Positions 61,031-64,000 of a stretch of 64,000 bases of DNA are shown in pieces; position 1 is the first letter of the stretch, and every line of letters starts with the position of its first letter. The translations under genes were made by a program, and so were the position numbers. The stretch is from Rhododendron vialii (taxonomy: Eukaryota > Streptophyta > Magnoliopsida > Ericales > Ericaceae). The DNA lies in NCBI RefSeq assembly GCF_030253575.1, contig NC_080567.1:36795501-36859500 (forward strand). The letters run 5' to 3'. Under the pieces are notes generated by a model that was given only the letters and a program-made list of their open reading frames with translations, had not been told where the DNA came from and made no database searches.

Positions 61031-61702
61031 GAGGTCCAATTGTCAAAATCCAAAATGGAAGATATTATTGAAGAAGATATAATATCTAGTTTTTAGAACT
61101 TCTAAAATATCTAACTTTTGAAGCTCTAGAATATCCTTGTAAAACATTTAGAGTGTTTTTGTGAAAATATTTTTGTACTAAAGCCTTCCATAGAGTAGTA
61201 TATTTAGGGATAGTTAGTAGCCATTTTGTACCAAGCTGAAAAAAAGTTTGAGTTGTGTAATACAAATACTCTCATTCCCGGACCTGGGGACCCTGCTGAG
61301 CGGCACCCCTGCCGAGCGGGTGTTGAGCGGCCAATCCGGCCGTTCATCTCGGAATCAACAGTCCGGATCGAAACATCTTTTTCCTTCTTTTTTTTTTTTT
61401 TAAATCTGTTCGGCACCTTTGCATCAGTGTTTTGGACGGCCGAGATGCGCTTGGCACCCCTGCCAAGCAGGGTCTCCCAGTCCCTCATTCCCCACTCTTG
61501 TTCTTCCTCTTTCAAAAATCTTGTCCAACTAAACAATAGAAAACTCCTACTCTTCCAATCGGTCAATTAAATTCAGAGAATCAAGTGGCATGCTCATTTT
61601 CTCAGAGTTGGGGTTTCCAGGAAAAAAAGCGAAGGAGCAGAATTCTTAACCGCAGAAATTGCAAGAAAATCTTTATCCAAATCCATAGCAAGAAGAAAAG
61701 AA

Positions 61703-61912
61703 TCAGAGATCCATGAAGATGGACACATAGGCGATCGGAAATGGAACCGGTAGCGACTTCGCCTTCTTCAGCAGGTAATGTGTTACCAACTCGCTGTCAG
61801 TCGGGGTGAAGCGGAAGCCGGGAGGAGCCATTTTTAGAAACTCCTCCCAGGCATCGCCTTCCAGCCGCGGCTTCGAGAGCGGCGGCGAGAGCGGCGGTCC
61901 GTCAACTTTCAT
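61703..61912 (-). pseudogene. Truncated NAC-domain fragment
   Basis: A 69-codon minus-strand frame includes [20 protein letters not shown] and [20 protein letters not shown], which is NAC subdomain A, and then departs from the family ([10 protein letters not shown], stop). NAC proteins need subdomains B-E to bind DNA, and none is visible in the next 700 bases on this strand. The sequence is clearly related to block 1 of the NAC pseudogene at 28-30 kb (same EGDAW(E/C)EFL(K/E)MAP leader). It is probably a broken duplicate. A very short NAC-like protein cannot be excluded. Confidence 0.7.
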
Positions 61913-64000
61913 TGGGAGTGGGTTTACTGAGAGAGTGAGAGCAAAGAGTGAGGGGGTGGAGATCGTTAGGAGTAGAGGCCAAGCAAAGCAAGGAACCGGT
62001 TACACGCCACGTGTTTTTCTTGGAAGGAATCGGTTACACGCCACGTGTTTTTCTTGGAAGGAACCAGATGAAAAGTTTTTCTTGGCTTATCTGTTGGTCC
62101 CTACAAATTGAGACTAGTTTCAAAATCATTCTCAAAGTTTTTCCTGTTTCGATTTAATCGTTTCTTTTGAAACCATGTGCCAATGTGATCGCTGCTGTCA
62201 ATTAGTGACTGATGTGTCTAACAGATAATTGGGCAATTAAAAGAAAAAATCAAGGTCTTAAAGACTCTTAACCCACCGAAGCCCCATGCCCACCCATTTA
62301 AACCAAAGATCCAAAGTGCTAGTAGCATTATTGAAATCAAAGACCAAAACGTTACCCACCACACTAGACCAAAGATTGATCCCCTCTGCATCATCTCCAC
62401 CGATTCCTTTTCTCTTATTTCATCAATTGCTCTTAATAACCAAACAACACACTACTCAAAACCAGAAAAGTTCCCAAATTTTGAACCCAATTGATAATTT
62501 TGCACAACAATTTTAGACTCTGTTTTTTTGCCCATAGTTTGTAGCAATTGAGCGTAATGTATTTGAGGGCTAGAAACGGATATTCGATTTGAAAATTAAC
62601 AAGGTTTACAAACTTGGTTTTATTTGAATAGTTGAAAGGTCAGGAAAATAATGGTATTTCCAATTTTTAAAGTTTTAGAATGAGATAATTGTCAACTATT
62701 TAAATGCCGTAAAAAGTGGGAAGGCTTTGCAAATCAGTCATGCTAAGACTACCGACTCCATCCAACATACCTATTGATATCCGTTAGAGTTGATTTTTCA
62801 CTGAGCCTCATAAATAATTATACCTACCAAGCACTGATTATCAAACACTAGCAACGTATTCGTAATTTTAAATCCCGGGTTGCAAGCATATTAACCCGTT
62901 AGCATTAAAATGCAAGTAAACAATGTAATTATCTAAGTATTTCTCATCTCAACATGACCAAGGACAACTACAAATACACCAAAGAATGCAAGGAGGTCAC
63001 ACAAATATTCTTTATTTTTTGTATTTTTTTTCAATTACTACAAGAGTTGACAATTAAAGGGAACACATGAAGTCATGACCCCACAAATAAATCTATCTTT
63101 CAAAAAACAGATTACAAGAAATTCAATAAACCCAATTCCACACAGATTATCCACCGTTACAATTGCGCAAAACAAAGATAATTGTCAAGGATGGGATAGG
63201 GAGGTCTAGTGCCGGCGGCCGCCACGACAAGAATTTTAGAAAACGCAATTATTATATGTGAAAAAAAATTTATCCCCAACTTATATAGTCTCGCCACTGC
63301 TAGATTTTTTCCTTATTTTTTATTATATACTAGTCATAAATCTTCTATTTGTTTTTCAAGAAAAGAGACCCAAAAAAGAATTTTAAAACTAAATTGAATA
63401 AGTCAAAGTGAAATAATATAAATGATGATGTGTAATTAAGAAAAAAAAAACTTCACATTAATTCTAACCCTAAAATAACTTAACCTAAAAAACTAAGGAA
63501 ATTTAATTATAATGTCACTTCCAAAAGGGAGTGCGGTTATCAATTTGGAAAATCTATATAGGGATTTGGAGAGTGACATTATCTTTGTGCATACCGATGC
63601 TCTGAACTATCAATGAAGGAAGCATAATAATGTGCATATAAATTGAATTGGATTTATAGGCCTGCCCTTTCTGATGTCATTTGGTTTTGATTTAGAGGCA
63701 TGGTTCCTCAACAAAAAACACATACAGGGAGGCTACTGTTTAAGTGGTATTCTGAGATCAGCCACTTTGTATATATTGTTAAAAGTTAGGTCTGTCTCCA
63801 ATCCTCCTCCGCTCATACTCCCAATGATTGGAGACTACATGGGTTCTGCTGTTGTTGTTGTTGGAGTGGTATTATCGATGCCCGAAATTAAAATTAGTCT
63901 TTTTTCATACTTTATGTACAAATGAAAAACATCATTTACTATAGTTTTTATTATGTTATTTTAATTTTTTCTGTAGCCGATTACAATTAATGTTGTAATG
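61913..64000. other. Right-end spacer, no supported gene
   Basis: AT-rich sequence. A 30-bp direct repeat (GGTTACACGCCACGTGTTTT and flank) occurs at about 61999 and 62031. Minus-strand frame 62218-62400 (60 aa, hydrophobic, Trp-rich) has no recognised family and was not accepted as a gene. The last 500 bases show nothing I can assign. Confidence 0.45.

Noticed and set aside
61226-61570. Overlapping frames on both strands
   Set aside because: They cross inverted words (CGGCACCCCTGCCGAGC, GGCACCCCTGCCAAGC) and a T-run. This looks like repeat sequence, with no protein family.
62218-62400. 60-codon hydrophobic Trp-rich minus-strand frame
   Set aside because: No recognised family, no promoter signal, and short enough to arise by chance in AT-rich DNA.

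Overview
The window is nuclear DNA from a flowering plant, most likely a eudicot. The evidence is AT-rich intergenic sequence, GT-AG introns with CT/GA microsatellites, and intact plant housekeeping genes whose joined exons match their plant orthologues almost exactly in length. Many MITEs, a TRIM element and LTR remnants fit a woody eudicot, but I cannot name the species.

Left part (1-25.5 kb). Position 469-521 (-) holds the first exon of a Rab7/RABG3 GTPase whose remainder lies off the left edge. A PERK-type proline-rich receptor kinase follows (5103-10300, +, 8 exons, 649 aa). Next is coatomer gamma subunit (12349-19441, +, 18 exons, 887 aa). A small TATA-driven single-exon gene of unknown function (24993-25361, -) sits beside a 0.5-kb hairpin. 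Between them are MITEs, a LINE tail with a 31-bp target duplication, and two related inverted-terminus elements.

Middle part (27.6-46.4 kb). This is a gene graveyard. It holds a NAC transcription factor pseudogene broken by a solo LTR, a patatin-like lipase pseudogene with a complete TRIM element in an intron, and a villin N-terminal fragment. Several LTR-derived pieces and foldback MITEs lie among them. One apparently intact gene, an F-box/DUF295 protein (40278-41510, +), stands in it behind a tandemly duplicated promoter.

Right part (46.9-64 kb). A direct segmental duplication carries the last exons and 3' flank of coatomer gamma, now a pseudogene, plus the distal flank of the small orphan gene. 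The two copies differ by clean insertions of transposable elements, so each serves as an empty-site control for the other. Then come a hAT element with a nested hairpin and 8-bp target duplication, the heterotrimeric G-protein beta subunit AGB1 (52619-56268, -, 6 exons, 377 aa), more MITEs, and a second truncated NAC fragment at 61.7 kb.

The intact genes do not form a pathway. Their functions (vesicle coat, late-endosome Rab, receptor kinase, G-beta, F-box adaptor) are ordinary for a plant chromosome arm. The unusual content is structural: the duplication with natural empty sites, the density of long hairpins, and four decaying host genes within about 20 kb.
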